Positions 40,403 through 50,677 of a DNA stretch of 64,000 nt are shown here, in pieces. Source of the DNA: Nitratireductor basaltis (GTDB lineage: Bacteria; Pseudomonadota; Alphaproteobacteria; Rhizobiales; Rhizobiaceae); assembly GCF_000733725.1 (NCBI RefSeq), contig NZ_JMQM01000002.1, forward strand, positions 372,001-436,000. Reading direction: 5' to 3'. The notes beneath the pieces were generated by a model. It ran no database searches. It had not been told where the DNA came from and worked only from the letters and a program-made list of their open reading frames with translations. Positions within the stretch are counted from its first letter, which is position 1. Every line of letters begins with the position of its first letter. The translations under genes were made by a program, and so were the position numbers.

Positions 40403-41428
40403 TCAGGCAGCCTGTTCGAGGTCCTGCTTCCAGCTGCCGCTGGCTGCAAGGCCGTTCATGCGGGCACGGTGGGTGAAGGCGCGCTGGCCTGCAGCCACGT
40501 TTTCCGCCTTGCCGCCCCATGCCTTCAGGGCTGCTGCCTGCAGCGCGCGGCCATAGGAGAAGGTCAGCTTCCACGGCATGTCATAGGTCGCATTCATGAT
40601 CGACAGATGTGCGGTTGCCTCTTCATCCGACTGACCGCCGGAGAGGAAGGCGATGCCTGGAACTGCGGCCGGCACGGTGGCCTTGAGGCAGCGTACGGTC
40701 CGCTCTGCAACCTCTTCGCGGCTGGCAGTGCGTACATTCTTGCCGTCGATGATCATGTTCGGCTTCAGGATCATGCCCTCAAGCTTCACGCGGGCATCGA
40801 AAAGCTCGTCGAAGACGGTCTTCAGAACCCACTCGGTCACGTCGTAGCAGCGCTCGATCTTGTGGGTACCGGGATTGCCGTCCATCAGCACTTCGGGCTC
40901 GACGATCGGGACGATGCCGGCTTCCTGGCAGAGCGCCGCGTAGCGTGCGAGCGCCTGCGCGTTCTGCTTCACCGCACCCCAGGTGGGAAGACCATCGGCA
41001 ATCGAGATGACACCGCGCCATTTGGCAAAGCGCGCGCCGAGCTCGTAATATTCGTTCAGGCGCTCGCGCAGGCCATCGAGACCTTCGGTGATTGTCTCGC
41101 CTTCAAAACCTGCAAGCGGCTTTGCGCCCTTGTCGACCTTGATGCCGGGAACCGCACCGGCGTCAGCGATCATCCGCGCGAGCGGCGTGCCGTCCTTTGC
41201 CTTCTGGCGAAGTGTCTCGTCGTAGAGGATGACGCCGGAGATGTGGTTCTTCATCGCCTCGTCAGCGGAGAACAGCATCTCGCGATAGTCGCGGCGGTTC
41301 TCTTCGGTCGACTCAAGGCTGATCGTGTCGAAACGCTTCTTGATGGTGCCGGTGCTCTCGTCTGCGGCGAGGATGCCCTTGCCCTCAGCCACCATCCTGG
41401 CGGCGATATCTTCAAGACGTTCGCTCAT
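40403..41428 (-). CDS. Fructose-bisphosphate aldolase, class I
   Basis: A 341-aa Schiff-base aldolase splitting fructose-1,6-bisphosphate into dihydroxyacetone phosphate and glyceraldehyde-3-phosphate. The N-terminal GILAADESTGTIKKRFD is a class I signature. The Schiff-base lysine is in LEGMILKPNMIIDGK, followed by FLSGGQSDEEATAHL. It is last in the tkt-gap-pgk-fba run, 104 nt after pgk. GGAGG precedes the ATG by 7 nt. An AATCGATT palindrome lies 78 nt upstream. Confidence 0.95.
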   Translation of the reverse strand: MSERLEDIAARMVAEGKGILAADESTGTIKKRFDTISLESTEENRRDYREMLFSADEAMKNHISGVILYDETLRQKAKDGTPLARMIADAGAVPGIKVDKGAKPLAGFEGETITEGLDGLRERLNEYYELGARFAKWRGVISIADGLPTWGAVKQNAQALARYAALCQEAGIVPIVEPEVLMDGNPGTHKIERCYDVTEWVLKTVFDELFDARVKLEGMILKPNMIIDGKNVRTASREEVAERTVRCLKATVPAAVPGIAFLSGGQSDEEATAHLSIMNATYDMPWKLTFSYGRALQAAALKAWGGKAENVAAGQRAFTHRARMNGLAASGSWKQDLEQAA

Positions 41429-41505
41429 TCTCGTGCCTCCTTTAAAGCCATTGAGAGGCGATTAGCAGAAGGCACGAGAAAACGGAATGTGGGTAGAAGA
41501 ACCCT

Positions 41506-41513
41506 AATCGATT
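41506..41513. promoter_or_regulatory. AATCGATT palindrome upstream of the aldolase gene
   Basis: The perfect 8-nt palindrome AATCGATT sits 78 nt before the aldolase start. The same 8-mer occurs upstream of sdhC (58608-58615). It could be part of a regulator site; no regulator is assigned. Confidence 0.25.
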
Positions 41514-41532
41514 GAAAGGAAAGGATTTTACG

Positions 41533-42729
41533 TTAATTGCTTAACGCGGCCACGCCCGGCAGCTCCTTGCCTTCCATCCATTCAAGGAATGCACCACCCG
41601 CGGTGGAGATATAGGTGAAGTCTTCGGCGACACCTGCCTGGTTGAGTGCTGCGACCGTGTCACCGCCACCGGCGACGGACACGAGCAGACCTTCGCGGGT
41701 GCGCTGGGCGGCGAAGCGCGCGGATTCCATCGTGGCCTTGTCGAAGGGTTCGATCTCGAATGCACCAAGCGGTCCGTTCCAGACCACGGTGTCGGCGCGC
41801 TCAAGCCATTCCTTGACCTTCTCGATGGAATTCGGCCCCACATCGAGGATCATGGCATCAGCGGGGACCGCGTCCACATCCACGACCTCAGAGGCAGCGC
41901 CTGCCTTGAATTCGCGTGCCACCACCGCATCGGAGGGCAGGATGATGGCACAACCGGCGGAAGCCGCATCGATCATGATCTGCTTTGCCGTCTCTGCCAG
42001 GTCATGCTCGCAAAGCGACTTGCCGACATCGCTGCCACGGGCTGCAAGGAAGGTGTTGGCCATGCCGCCACCGATGACCAGTGCGTCGACCTTTTTCACG
42101 AGGTTGAGCAGGAGATCGATCTTGGTGGAGACCTTGGCACCGCCGACCACGGCCAGAACCGGACGGTCCGGATTGCCGAGGCCCTTTTCCAGCGCCTCAA
42201 GCTCTGCCTGCATGGTGCGACCGGCATAGGCGGGCAGGAGGCGGGCGAGACCTTCGGTGGAAGCATGGGCACGGTGGGCCGCGGAGAAGGCGTCGTTCAC
42301 GTAGATGTCACCATTCTCTGCCAGCGCCTTGGCAAATTCGGGGTCGTTCTTTTCTTCGCCTTCGTGGAAGCGGGTGTTCTCCAGAAGCAGTATGTCGCCG
42401 CCGGTCATTTCCTCGATTGCATCGGCAGCTTCGTCCCCGATGCAGTCGGAGGCGAAATGGACGCGGCGGTCAAGCGTGGTTTCCACGGCATATGCAATGG
42501 GCCCGAGCGAATCGGCTTCCGTGCGCTTGCCCTTGGGGCGTCCGAAATGGGCGAGCAGGATGACCTTGGCGCCCTTGTCGGAAAGTTCGGTAATGGTCGG
42601 CGCGATACGCTCGATCCGGGTCGTGTCGGTCACGCTGCCATCCTTGACCGGAACATTGAGGTCAACGCGCACAAGCACGCGCTTGCCGGATACATCGTCC
42701 AGATCGTCAAGTGTCTTGAAACCAGCCAT
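41533..42729 (-). CDS. pgk: Phosphoglycerate kinase
   Basis: A 398-aa kinase that interconverts 1,3-bisphosphoglycerate and 3-phosphoglycerate. The N-terminal signature is [16 protein letters not shown], the hinge region [20 protein letters not shown] is present, and the nucleotide-binding loop is [17 protein letters not shown]. Full length. It lies between the aldolase and antiporter genes on the same strand. Confidence 0.97.
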   Translation of the reverse strand: MAGFKTLDDLDDVSGKRVLVRVDLNVPVKDGSVTDTTRIERIAPTITELSDKGAKVILLAHFGRPKGKRTEADSLGPIAYAVETTLDRRVHFASDCIGDEAADAIEEMTGGDILLLENTRFHEGEEKNDPEFAKALAENGDIYVNDAFSAAHRAHASTEGLARLLPAYAGRTMQAELEALEKGLGNPDRPVLAVVGGAKVSTKIDLLLNLVKKVDALVIGGGMANTFLAARGSDVGKSLCEHDLAETAKQIMIDAASAGCAIILPSDAVVAREFKAGAASEVVDVDAVPADAMILDVGPNSIEKVKEWLERADTVVWNGPLGAFEIEPFDKATMESARFAAQRTREGLLVSVAGGGDTVAALNQAGVAEDFTYISTAGGAFLEWMEGKELPGVAALSN

Positions 42730-42825
42730 CTACCCGCCACTCCTTCTTGAAAGGCAAAACGCAATCGGGCTGGAACATACAGTGAGGCTGGCGTCTTGCA
42801 AGGTGGCTGCACGAGGCCAAAGCGC

Positions 42826-44658
42826 TTAATTTTCTCCGGCGCGTGGCTCTCGCGCGGTTTTGCGGCTCTGCAACATCGCCCACAGCCGACGCAGCAATTC
42901 GCTGACGCTGATGAAGGCAGGCACCTTGGGCGCCTGGGCAGGTGGTTCGACCGACAGACCGATGGAGGTGATGTGATCGTCGTCGTCCACGTCGCGCACA
43001 ATAAGCTCGATATTGCCGAGGGTGACACGGTCGGCATATTCGGCGCGCCCTCCAAGCCTTGCCGCGACGAGCTCGGCGATGGTCATTTCGAGTTCTTTCT
43101 CCTTCAGGCCGGGCGCATAGGCCTGTTCCAGTTCCAGCGCAGGGCGGTCGGGATCAACCGCGAATGCACCGAAGAATTCGGCATCTTCGGAATCAACCTC
43201 GGCGGGGCTGGCAAACAGGCGGTCGAGCAGACGCGGATAGCGGTCGGGGACGAAGATGTAGACCCGATCGCCGGCCATGAGGCGGCCTGCATACTGATAG
43301 GTCATGGATCGCCCGTCGCGCAGCACGAGCGACGGTCTCGCCCAGCGCGGAATGCGCGCGCCGCGTTCCACCGGACTGCCGGCGACGATGCGATAGGCTA
43401 GTAATTCGTGGTGGGCGGAACCGGGCAGTTCCAGTTCCACCTTGTTGAGTGGCCCGAGGCGTGGTGGAACGACCATTCCGAGGCGACGCGCAAGCGGGCC
43501 CACGGTCCAGCCCTGTATCATCAGCGAGACGAGAACGATGATGAAGACCGTGTTGAAGAGCGCCCGCCCACCATCAATATTGTCGATGACCGGCGTGATT
43601 GCGAGCAGGATCGAGACGGCGCCGCGCAGCCCAACCCAGGAGATGAAAGCGGTTTCCTCGCGAGTGAAACGGAACGGAAGAAGGCATAGCGCAACCGCGA
43701 TCGGCCGGGCCACAAAGATCAGGAATACGCCGAGGACCAGGGCGGGCAGGGCGATCTCCGGGAACTGCGACGGTGTGGCGAACAGCCCCAGAACCAGGAA
43801 CATGATGATCTGGGCAAGCCAGGTCACCCCATCCTGGAAACGCTTGATCTGATCGGTCGCGCGCAGGCGGCTGTTGCCCGCAACGAGCCCGGCAATATAG
43901 ACCGCAAGAAAGCCCGAGCCTCCAAATGCGCCTGTGATTGAGAAGACCAGCAGGGAAAGCGCGAGCACGAAGATCGGGACCAGCCCCTGGTCGAGCCGCA
44001 GGCGGATGACGAGGCGCACGATCAGATAGCCTCCGATCAGGCCGGCCACGAGACCGATGCCCATCTGCTGCAGGAACCCGAATGCAACGTCGAGCGCGAG
44101 CTTTTCCGGTTCGGCAGCCGCACCGGTAGCGATCAGGCTTACCAGGGAAAGGGTGAGGAAGATCGCGATGGGATCGTTCGAGCCGGATTCCACCTCCAGC
44201 GTCGAGCGCACTCGGTCTCGCACGGAAATGTTGCCAACGCGCAGCAGGAAGAAGACCGCCGCGGCGTCCGTGGAGGCGACCGTGGCGCCCAGAAGCATGG
44301 AAGGCAGCCAGCCCAGATCGGTGATGAAATGCGCCGCAACGCCAACAATGCCTGCCGTCAGCAATACACCAAATGTTGCAAGAGTGATCGCCGGAGCTGC
44401 CGCCGCGCGAAAGGAAGCGAGAGAGGTGCCGAAGCCTGAATCGAACAGGATCACGGCGAGCGCGAGGGAGCCGATGAAATAGGCGGCAGTCGCATTGTCA
44501 AAATCCAGCCCCAGGCCATCGGTACCCGCGGCCAGTCCAATGCCAAGAAATATGAGAAGGAGAGGCGCGCCGAAACGTCGAGCGATCAGGCTTGAGAAAG
44601 CTGCGAGTAGCACCAAGGCAGTGCCGATCAAGATGATTACGTAAATGCCCTGATCCAT
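42826..44658 (-). CDS. CPA1 family potassium/proton (or sodium/proton) antiporter, CvrA/NhaP2-like
   Basis: A 610-aa protein: about 13 membrane helices over residues 1-400, then a cytoplasmic tail with a RCK_C (TrkA-C) like and an additional domain. Conserved elements include GIGLAAGTDGLGLDF, TVASTDAAAVFFLLR and ESGSNDPIAIFLTLSLVS (the ion-binding Asp pair), and FISWVGLRGAVSILLAI. The tail segment RPALELEQAYAPGLKEKELE precedes a soluble CorC-like region. It fits cytosolic K+/pH control. I chose ATG 44658 (MDQGIYV) with GAGGGCG upstream. It is inserted between pgk and gap. Confidence 0.85.
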   Translation of the reverse strand: MDQGIYVIILIGTALVLLAAFSSLIARRFGAPLLLIFLGIGLAAGTDGLGLDFDNATAAYFIGSLALAVILFDSGFGTSLASFRAAAAPAITLATFGVLLTAGIVGVAAHFITDLGWLPSMLLGATVASTDAAAVFFLLRVGNISVRDRVRSTLEVESGSNDPIAIFLTLSLVSLIATGAAAEPEKLALDVAFGFLQQMGIGLVAGLIGGYLIVRLVIRLRLDQGLVPIFVLALSLLVFSITGAFGGSGFLAVYIAGLVAGNSRLRATDQIKRFQDGVTWLAQIIMFLVLGLFATPSQFPEIALPALVLGVFLIFVARPIAVALCLLPFRFTREETAFISWVGLRGAVSILLAITPVIDNIDGGRALFNTVFIIVLVSLMIQGWTVGPLARRLGMVVPPRLGPLNKVELELPGSAHHELLAYRIVAGSPVERGARIPRWARPSLVLRDGRSMTYQYAGRLMAGDRVYIFVPDRYPRLLDRLFASPAEVDSEDAEFFGAFAVDPDRPALELEQAYAPGLKEKELEMTIAELVAARLGGRAEYADRVTLGNIELIVRDVDDDDHITSIGLSVEPPAQAPKVPAFISVSELLRRLWAMLQSRKTAREPRAGEN

Positions 44659-44727
44659 CGCCCTCGCTGCCTGCTTTTTACACTCTACAACATGAGGCCG
44701 GTTAACAACCTCATCAACAGCCAACAT

Positions 44728-44759
44728 AAAAAAACGCCCGGTTGATGGCCGGGCGTTTT
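44728..44759. terminator. Bidirectional-type terminator between gap and the antiporter gene
   Basis: AAAAACGCCCGG, loop TTGATGG, CCGGGCGTTTT. It lies about 27 nt past the gap stop and 70 nt upstream of the antiporter start, so gap is probably not co-transcribed with the genes downstream. Confidence 0.8.
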
Positions 44760-44786
44760 GTCACAGCGGAATTTTTGGCGCGTCGA

Positions 44787-45794
44787 TCAGAGGGTCTTGG
44801 CGATTGCCGTTGCGGTATCGGCCATGCGGTTGGAGAAGCCCCATTCGTTGTCATACCAGGACATGACACGCACGAGGTCGCCGTCGATCACCTTGGTCTG
44901 GTCGAGAGCAAAGGTGGAGGAGGCGGGGTTGTGGTTCATGTCGATCGAGACAAGCGGCTCGTCGGTGAATGCAAGGATGCCGTTCAGCGAACCATTGGCT
45001 GCGTCGACAAGGGCCTTGTTGACCTCTTCGACCGTGACCTTTGTCTTCGGCACGAACTTGAAGTCGACCACCGAGACATTCGGGGTGGGAACGCGGATGG
45101 CAACACCATCGAGCTTGCCCTGAAGCTCGGGCAGAACAAGGCCGACAGCCTTGGCCGCACCCGTCGAGGTCGGGATCATGGACATGGCTGCCGCGCGGGC
45201 GCGGTAGAGATCCTTGTGCATCGTGTCCAGCGTCGGCTGGTCGCCGGTATAGGCGTGAACCGTTGTCATGAAGCCCTTCTCGATGCCGAAAGCATCGTTG
45301 AGGACCTTGGCGACCGGTGCCAGGCAGTTCGTGGTGCAGGATGCGTTGGAGATGATCGTGTGGTCGGACGTGATCTTGTCGTGGTTCACGCCATAGACGA
45401 CGGTGATGTCGGCGCCGGATGCGGGAGCGGAAACAAGAACGCGCTTGGCGCCTGCCTCCAGATGCATGGAGGCCTTCTCCTTGGAGGTGAAGATGCCGGT
45501 GCATTCCATCACGATGTCCACGCCAAGGTCACCCCATGGCAGCTTGGACGGGTCGCGCTCGGCGAACACCTTGAAGCTGTCGTCGCCGATGCGGATCGTG
45601 TCGCCGTCGACCTTCACCTCGCTCGGGAAACGACCGTGAACACTGTCATAGCGCAGCAGATGTGCGTTAGTCTCGGCAGGGCCAAGATCGTTGATGGCAA
45701 CGATGTCGATGTCCTTGCGGCCGGACTCGTAGATTGCGCGGGCTACATTGCGGCCGATGCGGCCAAACCCGTTGATGGCGACTTTCACTGTCAT
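44787..45794 (-). CDS. gap: Glyceraldehyde-3-phosphate dehydrogenase
   Basis: A 335-aa GAPDH. The NAD-binding N-terminus [20 protein letters not shown] and the active-site cysteine in [20 protein letters not shown] are clear. A conserved [20 protein letters not shown] follows. It lies 129 nt downstream of tkt and upstream of the antiporter and pgk, part of a glycolysis/pentose-phosphate gene run. The strong terminator after it suggests it is transcribed with or without tkt but apart from pgk. Confidence 0.97.
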   Translation of the reverse strand: MTVKVAINGFGRIGRNVARAIYESGRKDIDIVAINDLGPAETNAHLLRYDSVHGRFPSEVKVDGDTIRIGDDSFKVFAERDPSKLPWGDLGVDIVMECTGIFTSKEKASMHLEAGAKRVLVSAPASGADITVVYGVNHDKITSDHTIISNASCTTNCLAPVAKVLNDAFGIEKGFMTTVHAYTGDQPTLDTMHKDLYRARAAAMSMIPTSTGAAKAVGLVLPELQGKLDGVAIRVPTPNVSVVDFKFVPKTKVTVEEVNKALVDAANGSLNGILAFTDEPLVSIDMNHNPASSTFALDQTKVIDGDLVRVMSWYDNEWGFSNRMADTATAIAKTL

Positions 45795-45923
45795 GGACTT
45801 CCTCCGGAACTTGGAGCCTTGGGAAAGGCGTGAGGGGACGCGGTCTGTCTAGCTTTCACAGCCAGCAATTGAAAGCGGCAGTCCGGCGTCTGGCATGAGC
45901 CAGCGCCGGACGCTCGTTCACGT

Positions 45924-47918
45924 TCAGTCGGCCTTGTTCAGGCGTGCTTCCGCCGCCTGAACCGCGGCTTCCGCGGTGATGCCGAAATGCTCGTAGAGCT
46001 CGGGCGCAGGCGCGCTGGCACCGAAACCCTTCATGCCGATGAAGACACCGTCTTCGCCGATAAAGCGTTCCCAGCCCATCGAGATGCCGGCTTCAATGGC
46101 GATGCGAACCGTGTTCTTGCCCAGAAGCATATCCTTGTACTCGTCGGACTGCGCCTCGAAGAGCTCGAAGCACGGCACGGAGACAACCCGGGTTGGCACG
46201 CCGCGGCCTTCAAGCTGGTTGCGCGCGTCGACGGCGATCTCGACTTCCGAGCCGCTGGCAAAGATGGTGACCTTTGCCTCGTCGCTTGCAGCGAGAAGCT
46301 CGTATGCACCGCGGGCGCAAAGATTTTCCGACTTGTAGTCGTTGCGCACCGGCTCAAGCTTCTGGCGGGTGAGCGCCAGCGTAGAAGGAGCATCCTTCGT
46401 TTCCAGCGCGACCTGCCAGCACTCGGCTGTCTCGACCGGATCGGCCGGACGGAAGACGAGGTGGTTCGGGATCGCACGCAATGCAGCCAGATGCTCCACC
46501 GGCTGGTGGGTCGGGCCGTCTTCGCCAAGTCCGATGGAATCATGCGTCATCACGAAGATGGAGCGGATGCCCATCAGCGACGCCAGACGCATGGCCGGTC
46601 GTGCATAGTCGGAGAAGGTGAGGAAGGTGCCGCCATAGGGTATCACGCCGCCATGCAGCGCCATGCCGTTCATGGCTGCAGCCATGCCATGCTCGCGGAT
46701 GCCATAGTGGATGTAGCGACCGGAAAACTCGCCCGGCTTCACCGCGCCCAGCTGGCTGGTGCGGGTGTTGTTGGAACCGGTGAGATCAGCAGAGCCGCCA
46801 ATGGTTTCGCTGAGCGCATCATTGATGACTTCGAGAGCGTTCTCCGAGGCTGCGCGGGTGGCAAGCTTCGGGTTCTCCTCGCCAAGCTTCTTCTTGTAGT
46901 CGTCGATGGCGCCAGCAAAGCTTTCCGGCAGGTCGCCACGCATGCGGCGCTCGAACTCGGCGCGCACTTCGGCGCTGACCGCAGCCAGGCGCTTCTCCCA
47001 CTCCTTGCGCTCCTTGGCGGAGCGAAGGCCGGCGAGGCGCCAGTCGTCCAGAATGTCTGAAGGAACCACGAAGGGTTCTGCTTCCCAGCCGAGTTCCTTG
47101 CGGACGGCTGCGATTTCCTCGGCACCCAGCGGCGAACCGTGAACCTTGTTGGTGCCGGCCTTGTTGGGCGAACCGTAGCCGATGGTGGTGCGGAATGCGA
47201 TCAGCGTCGGCAGGTCGGATTCGCGTGCGGCTTCGATCGCGGATGCAATGGCATCGGGATCGTGACCGTCTGCGCGGATCGTGTTCCAGCCGGACGCTGC
47301 AAAGCGTGCGCACTGGTCGGTGCTGTCGGAAAGGGACACAGGACCATCGATGGAGATCTGGTTGTCGTCCCACATCACGATGAGCTTGTTCAGCTTCAGG
47401 TGACCGGCAAGTGCGATCGCCTCCTGGCTGATGCCTTCCATGAGGCAGCCGTCGCCGGCGAGCACATAGGTGTAGTGATTGACAAGCTCGTCGCCATAGC
47501 GGGCATTGAGCAGGCGCTCGGCGAGCGCCATGCCGACCGAGTTTGCCAGACCCTGGCCCAGCGGACCCGTCGTCGTCTCGATACCGGCCGCATAGCCATA
47601 TTCGGGATGGCCGGCAGTGCGGGAGCCGAGCTGACGGAAATTCTTGATCTCGTCGATCGTGATGTCCTCATAGCCCAGCAGGTAAAGCAGGGAATAGAGA
47701 AGCATCGAGCCGTGACCGGCGGAAAGCACGAAGCGGTCGCGGTCTGCCCAGTCCGGCTTCTTCGGGTCATGGGTCATGAAGCGCGTATAGAGGACAGTTG
47801 CTATGTCCGCTGCGCCCATGGGCAGGCCAGGATGGCCGGACTTCGCCTGTTCGACGGCGTCCATAGAGAGGAAGCGGATCGCATTTGCCATCCGGTCGTG
47901 TTTGTCGCGTGAGATCAT
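45924..47918 (-). CDS. tkt: Transketolase
   Basis: A 664-aa thiamine-diphosphate enzyme of the pentose phosphate or Calvin cycle. The ThDP motif is in [20 protein letters not shown] and the second conserved region in [20 protein letters not shown]. The N-terminus [20 protein letters not shown] is typical. It heads the tkt-gap run and is divergent from DUF4164. No RuBisCO gene lies nearby, so a pentose-phosphate role is the safe reading. Confidence 0.97.
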   Translation of the reverse strand: MISRDKHDRMANAIRFLSMDAVEQAKSGHPGLPMGAADIATVLYTRFMTHDPKKPDWADRDRFVLSAGHGSMLLYSLLYLLGYEDITIDEIKNFRQLGSRTAGHPEYGYAAGIETTTGPLGQGLANSVGMALAERLLNARYGDELVNHYTYVLAGDGCLMEGISQEAIALAGHLKLNKLIVMWDDNQISIDGPVSLSDSTDQCARFAASGWNTIRADGHDPDAIASAIEAARESDLPTLIAFRTTIGYGSPNKAGTNKVHGSPLGAEEIAAVRKELGWEAEPFVVPSDILDDWRLAGLRSAKERKEWEKRLAAVSAEVRAEFERRMRGDLPESFAGAIDDYKKKLGEENPKLATRAASENALEVINDALSETIGGSADLTGSNNTRTSQLGAVKPGEFSGRYIHYGIREHGMAAAMNGMALHGGVIPYGGTFLTFSDYARPAMRLASLMGIRSIFVMTHDSIGLGEDGPTHQPVEHLAALRAIPNHLVFRPADPVETAECWQVALETKDAPSTLALTRQKLEPVRNDYKSENLCARGAYELLAASDEAKVTIFASGSEVEIAVDARNQLEGRGVPTRVVSVPCFELFEAQSDEYKDMLLGKNTVRIAIEAGISMGWERFIGEDGVFIGMKGFGASAPAPELYEHFGITAEAAVQAAEARLNKAD

Positions 47919-48198
47919 TGGTGCTCGCAGGTCGGGTGCCAGGTTGTGATCGAGCTTGAGGCCGGCGGCCCCAAAAAAGCAGGCGAGACATAGCAGGTAG
48001 GGACTTTAAGTCAATAAACAGCCTGATTCGTGGCTGCGGTCCTGCGTGTTCCGGTAGGACCTGAAGCAAGAGAATTGCACTGCTTCAAATTGGGGGATAG
48101 ATGGTGCACTTTGTTGACGCCGGGTTCATCCGGCGCATAATCTTTCAGAACTAAAACATTCAGATTCCGCATATTTTGCAGGCGGGCGGCTGGGAAAG
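47919..48198. other. Intergenic region between tkt and DUF4164
   Basis: A 280-nt divergent intergenic region with a clear promoter for the rightward gene (48114-48141). The rest holds no gene that I can support and no recognised RNA structure. Confidence 0.5.
48114..48141 (+). promoter_or_regulatory. Predicted sigma-70 promoter for DUF4164-zapA
   Basis: TTGACG (48114-48119), 16-nt spacer, CATAAT (48136-48141). The DUF4164 start is 58 nt downstream. Confidence 0.5.
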
Positions 48199-48489
48199 AT
48201 GTCCATGAACATCCAAAATTCCGGCGATACCACGCTCCGGGAAGCGCTGGGGCGCCTTGGAAAAGCCATCGAGACGCTTGAGGCGTCTGTCGATGCACGC
48301 CTGGAAAAAGAGCATGACTATGCCGAAGCCGAAGCGGAAGTGCAGCGTATGGGCGCAGATCGTGCGCGACTGGCCCAGGAACTCGACAAATCCGAAGCAC
48401 GTGCCGAGCGGCTGGCGGATGTGAATCGCGAAGTGTCGCGCCGGCTGGTCACGGCGATGGAAACCATACGCGCCGTTCTTGACCGGTAG
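48199..48489 (+). CDS. DUF4164 family coiled-coil protein
   Basis: A 96-aa charged protein, nearly all one helix with heptad-like spacing (ALGRLGKAIETLEASVDARL then AEVQRMGADRARLAQELDKS). DUF4164 genes usually precede zapA in alphaproteobacteria, which suggests a link to cell division, but no function is proven. It is 17 nt upstream of zapA on the same strand. ATG at 48199 and a second at 48205 are both possible. Confidence 0.8.
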   Translation: MSMNIQNSGDTTLREALGRLGKAIETLEASVDARLEKEHDYAEAEAEVQRMGADRARLAQELDKSEARAERLADVNREVSRRLVTAMETIRAVLDR

Positions 48490-48506
48490 GCGCAACGAGG
48501 CACCTG

Positions 48507-48893
48507 ATGGCACAAGTCACGGTCACCATTGATGGCAAGGCCTATCGCATGGCCTGCGACGAGGGGCAGGAAGAGCACCTCATCAGCCTGGCGGAGCGTT
48601 TCGACCGCTATGTCGGTCACCTGAAGGATTCCTTCGGCGAGATCGGCGATCAGCGGATCACCGTCATGGCGGGCATCATGGTGATGGATGAGCTCGTTGA
48701 ACTGCAAAAGCGCATCCAGGGGATGGAAACCGAGGTCGCAACGCTTCGAAAGACGCGTGACGAGGCGCTTCTGAAGGCGGACAAGCAGGATTCCGCGCTG
48801 ACCGGCGTGATCCTGGAGCTTGCCGAGCGTATCGAAGCCGTGGCAGTGAAAATCTCCAGCGGGGACAGTTCGACCGATACGCCGTCGGGCTGA
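48507..48893 (+). CDS. zapA: Cell division protein ZapA
   Basis: A 128-aa FtsZ-associated protein that crosslinks protofilaments and stabilises the Z ring. The N-terminal globular part reads QVTVTIDGKAYRMACDEGQE followed by HLISLAERFDRYVGHLK. The C-terminal helix RITVMAGIMVMDELVELQKR continues into a coiled coil. The C-terminus is Ser/Thr-rich. It follows DUF4164; rimM starts 54 nt downstream. Confidence 0.92.
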   Translation: MAQVTVTIDGKAYRMACDEGQEEHLISLAERFDRYVGHLKDSFGEIGDQRITVMAGIMVMDELVELQKRIQGMETEVATLRKTRDEALLKADKQDSALTGVILELAERIEAVAVKISSGDSSTDTPSG

Positions 48894-48947
48894 TCTTTCC
48901 GGAAAAGCGCGGTCTTGCGCGGCCTTGCAACTTGGACTGAGGTGATG

Positions 48948-49508
48948 ATGGCAGTGCTTCGCGATCCCGTGCAGCTCGGCGTGGTGGGTGCGCCCCACGG
49001 CATTCGCGGTGAGCTGCGGGTCAAGAGCTTTACGCAAGATCCATTGGCTATCGGTGACTACGGGCCGCTCCACACGGATGATGGGCGGGAGCTTCTCGTG
49101 CAGAAAGCGCGTCCGGCAAAGAATGTGCTGGTGGTTTCCTTCGCAGGCGTCAATGACAGATCGGGTGCCGAGGCATTGGCTGGCGCGAGACTGTTCGTGG
49201 AACGTGCCGTGCTGCCGCAGGATCTGGATGAGGAAGAGTATTACCACGCCGACCTCATCGGCCTTTCCGTGCGCGATGCAGCAGGTGAAGACTTCGGCAA
49301 GGTGATCGCCGTTCATGACTTCGGGGCAGGCGACATCCTTGAGGTGAAACCGGTTTCGGGTCGCAGCGTCATGATGCCCTTTACCCGAGATGCCGTGCCG
49401 GAGGTAAAGCCGTCAGCGGGCTATATGGTCGTCGATCCGGCTGCAGCGGGCCTGATCGCCAGTGACGAAGACGGCAGCGAAGCCGATGAGAGCGAGGCGC
49501 ATCCATGA
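48948..49508 (+). CDS. rimM: 16S rRNA processing protein RimM
   Basis: A 186-aa ribosome maturation factor for the 30S head (binds S19). The N-terminal barrel reads [20 protein letters not shown]. The PRC-barrel domain includes [20 protein letters not shown] and [20 protein letters not shown]. The C-terminus is acidic. The GAGG at 48939-48942 is 5 nt before ATG 48948 and 2 nt before ATG 48945, so the second is favoured. It overlaps trmD by 4 nt. rpsP, the usual upstream neighbour, is missing here. Confidence 0.93.
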   Translation: MAVLRDPVQLGVVGAPHGIRGELRVKSFTQDPLAIGDYGPLHTDDGRELLVQKARPAKNVLVVSFAGVNDRSGAEALAGARLFVERAVLPQDLDEEEYYHADLIGLSVRDAAGEDFGKVIAVHDFGAGDILEVKPVSGRSVMMPFTRDAVPEVKPSAGYMVVDPAAAGLIASDEDGSEADESEAHP

Positions 49509-50215
49509 GTTTTCGCGCCAGCATCCTGACGCTTTATCCCGAAATGTTTCCCGGCCCGCTCGAAACCTCGCTGGCGGGAAAGGCGCGCGAGGCGGGCACC
49601 TGGGAACTGGAGACGGTTCAGATACGCGATTTCGCCACCGACAAGCATCGAAGCGTTGATGACACCCCTGCCGGTGGAGGCGCTGGCATGGTGATGCGGC
49701 CGGATATTCTGGCCAAGGCAGTCGATCATGTCGCGCCTGCCGATGATCCGCGCCCCAAGCTTCTGATGAGCCCGCGCGGGCGGCCTCTCAACCAGAAGCG
49801 CGTGCGCGCGCTGGCAGAAGGGCCGGGGGCTGTCATTCTTTGCGGGCGCTTCGAAGGTGTGGACCAGCGCCTGATAGAAGCGCGGGATTTCGAGGAAGTC
49901 TCGATCGGTGATTACATCCTGTCAGGTGGAGAACCTGCGGCCATCGTGCTTCTCGATGCGGTGATCCGATTGTTGCCGGGTGTCATGGGAAACCAGCATT
50001 CGGGCGAGGAGGAAAGCTTCGAGAGCGGACTTCTGGAACATCCGCAATATACCCGTCCGCGCGAATTCGAGGGCATGACAATCCCCGAAATTCTTGCCTC
50101 GGGCAATCATGCCAGGATTGCAGAATGGCGCTACGACCGGGCCGTGGAACTGACGAAGAAGCGCCGGCCCGATCTCTGGGCTGCCTATTGTCGTGAAGGG
50201 AAGGCGCAGCGATGA
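49505..50215 (+). CDS. trmD: tRNA (guanine-37-N1)-methyltransferase
   Basis: A 236-aa SPOUT methyltransferase that makes m1G37 in tRNAs and prevents frameshifting. Conserved segments: [20 protein letters not shown], the central [15 protein letters not shown], and the trefoil-knot SAM site [20 protein letters not shown] followed by LPGVMG. Length is standard. It overlaps rimM (upstream) and the GFA gene (downstream) by 4 nt each. Confidence 0.97.
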   Translation: MSFRASILTLYPEMFPGPLETSLAGKAREAGTWELETVQIRDFATDKHRSVDDTPAGGGAGMVMRPDILAKAVDHVAPADDPRPKLLMSPRGRPLNQKRVRALAEGPGAVILCGRFEGVDQRLIEARDFEEVSIGDYILSGGEPAAIVLLDAVIRLLPGVMGNQHSGEEESFESGLLEHPQYTRPREFEGMTIPEILASGNHARIAEWRYDRAVELTKKRRPDLWAAYCREGKAQR

Positions 50216-50634
50216 GTGGTCCGAGCGCGCCCAGGCGTATTGGCAGTTGCCATTGCGGGAGCGTGAAATTTGCCGTGCGGCTTGTCGATGACCTCGACCG
50301 GCCCCGACGCTGCACCTGCTCCTTTTGCCGAATGCGCGGGGCAGTGACCGTGTCGGCGCGCCTGGACGATCTGGAAATCCTGCAGGGGCAGGAAGCCTTG
50401 ACGCTCTACACCTTCAATACCGGCGCGGCGAAGCATTACTTCTGCTCGCGCTGTGGGATCTACACCCATCACCAGAGGCGCTCCAATCCGGAAGAGTTCG
50501 GCATCAATGCCGCCTGTCTCGAAGGTGTGACGCCGTTCGATTTCAGCGACGTGCCGGTAACCGACGGGGTCAACCATCCTTCGGACGGCAATGAAAGCCG
50601 CATCGTCGGTCGGCTGAAATACGAACAGGACTGA
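50212..50634 (+). CDS. GFA (glutathione-dependent formaldehyde-activating/CENP-V) domain protein
   Basis: A 140-aa zinc protein of the GFA fold. The zinc sites are [14 protein letters not shown] (Cys-x-Cys), [10 protein letters not shown] and [13 protein letters not shown]. Family members include an enzyme that speeds the glutathione-formaldehyde adduct, but most have unknown substrates, and no formaldehyde dehydrogenase is nearby. It overlaps trmD by 4 nt, so it is co-translated with it. A hairpin GGGGAGC/GCTCCCC at 50645-50662 follows without a T-run. Confidence 0.85.
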   Translation: MSGPSAPRRIGSCHCGSVKFAVRLVDDLDRPRRCTCSFCRMRGAVTVSARLDDLEILQGQEALTLYTFNTGAAKHYFCSRCGIYTHHQRRSNPEEFGINAACLEGVTPFDFSDVPVTDGVNHPSDGNESRIVGRLKYEQD

Positions 50635-50677
50635 AAAGGAAACAGGGGAGCCGTGGCTCCCCCGCTTGTCGTACATC

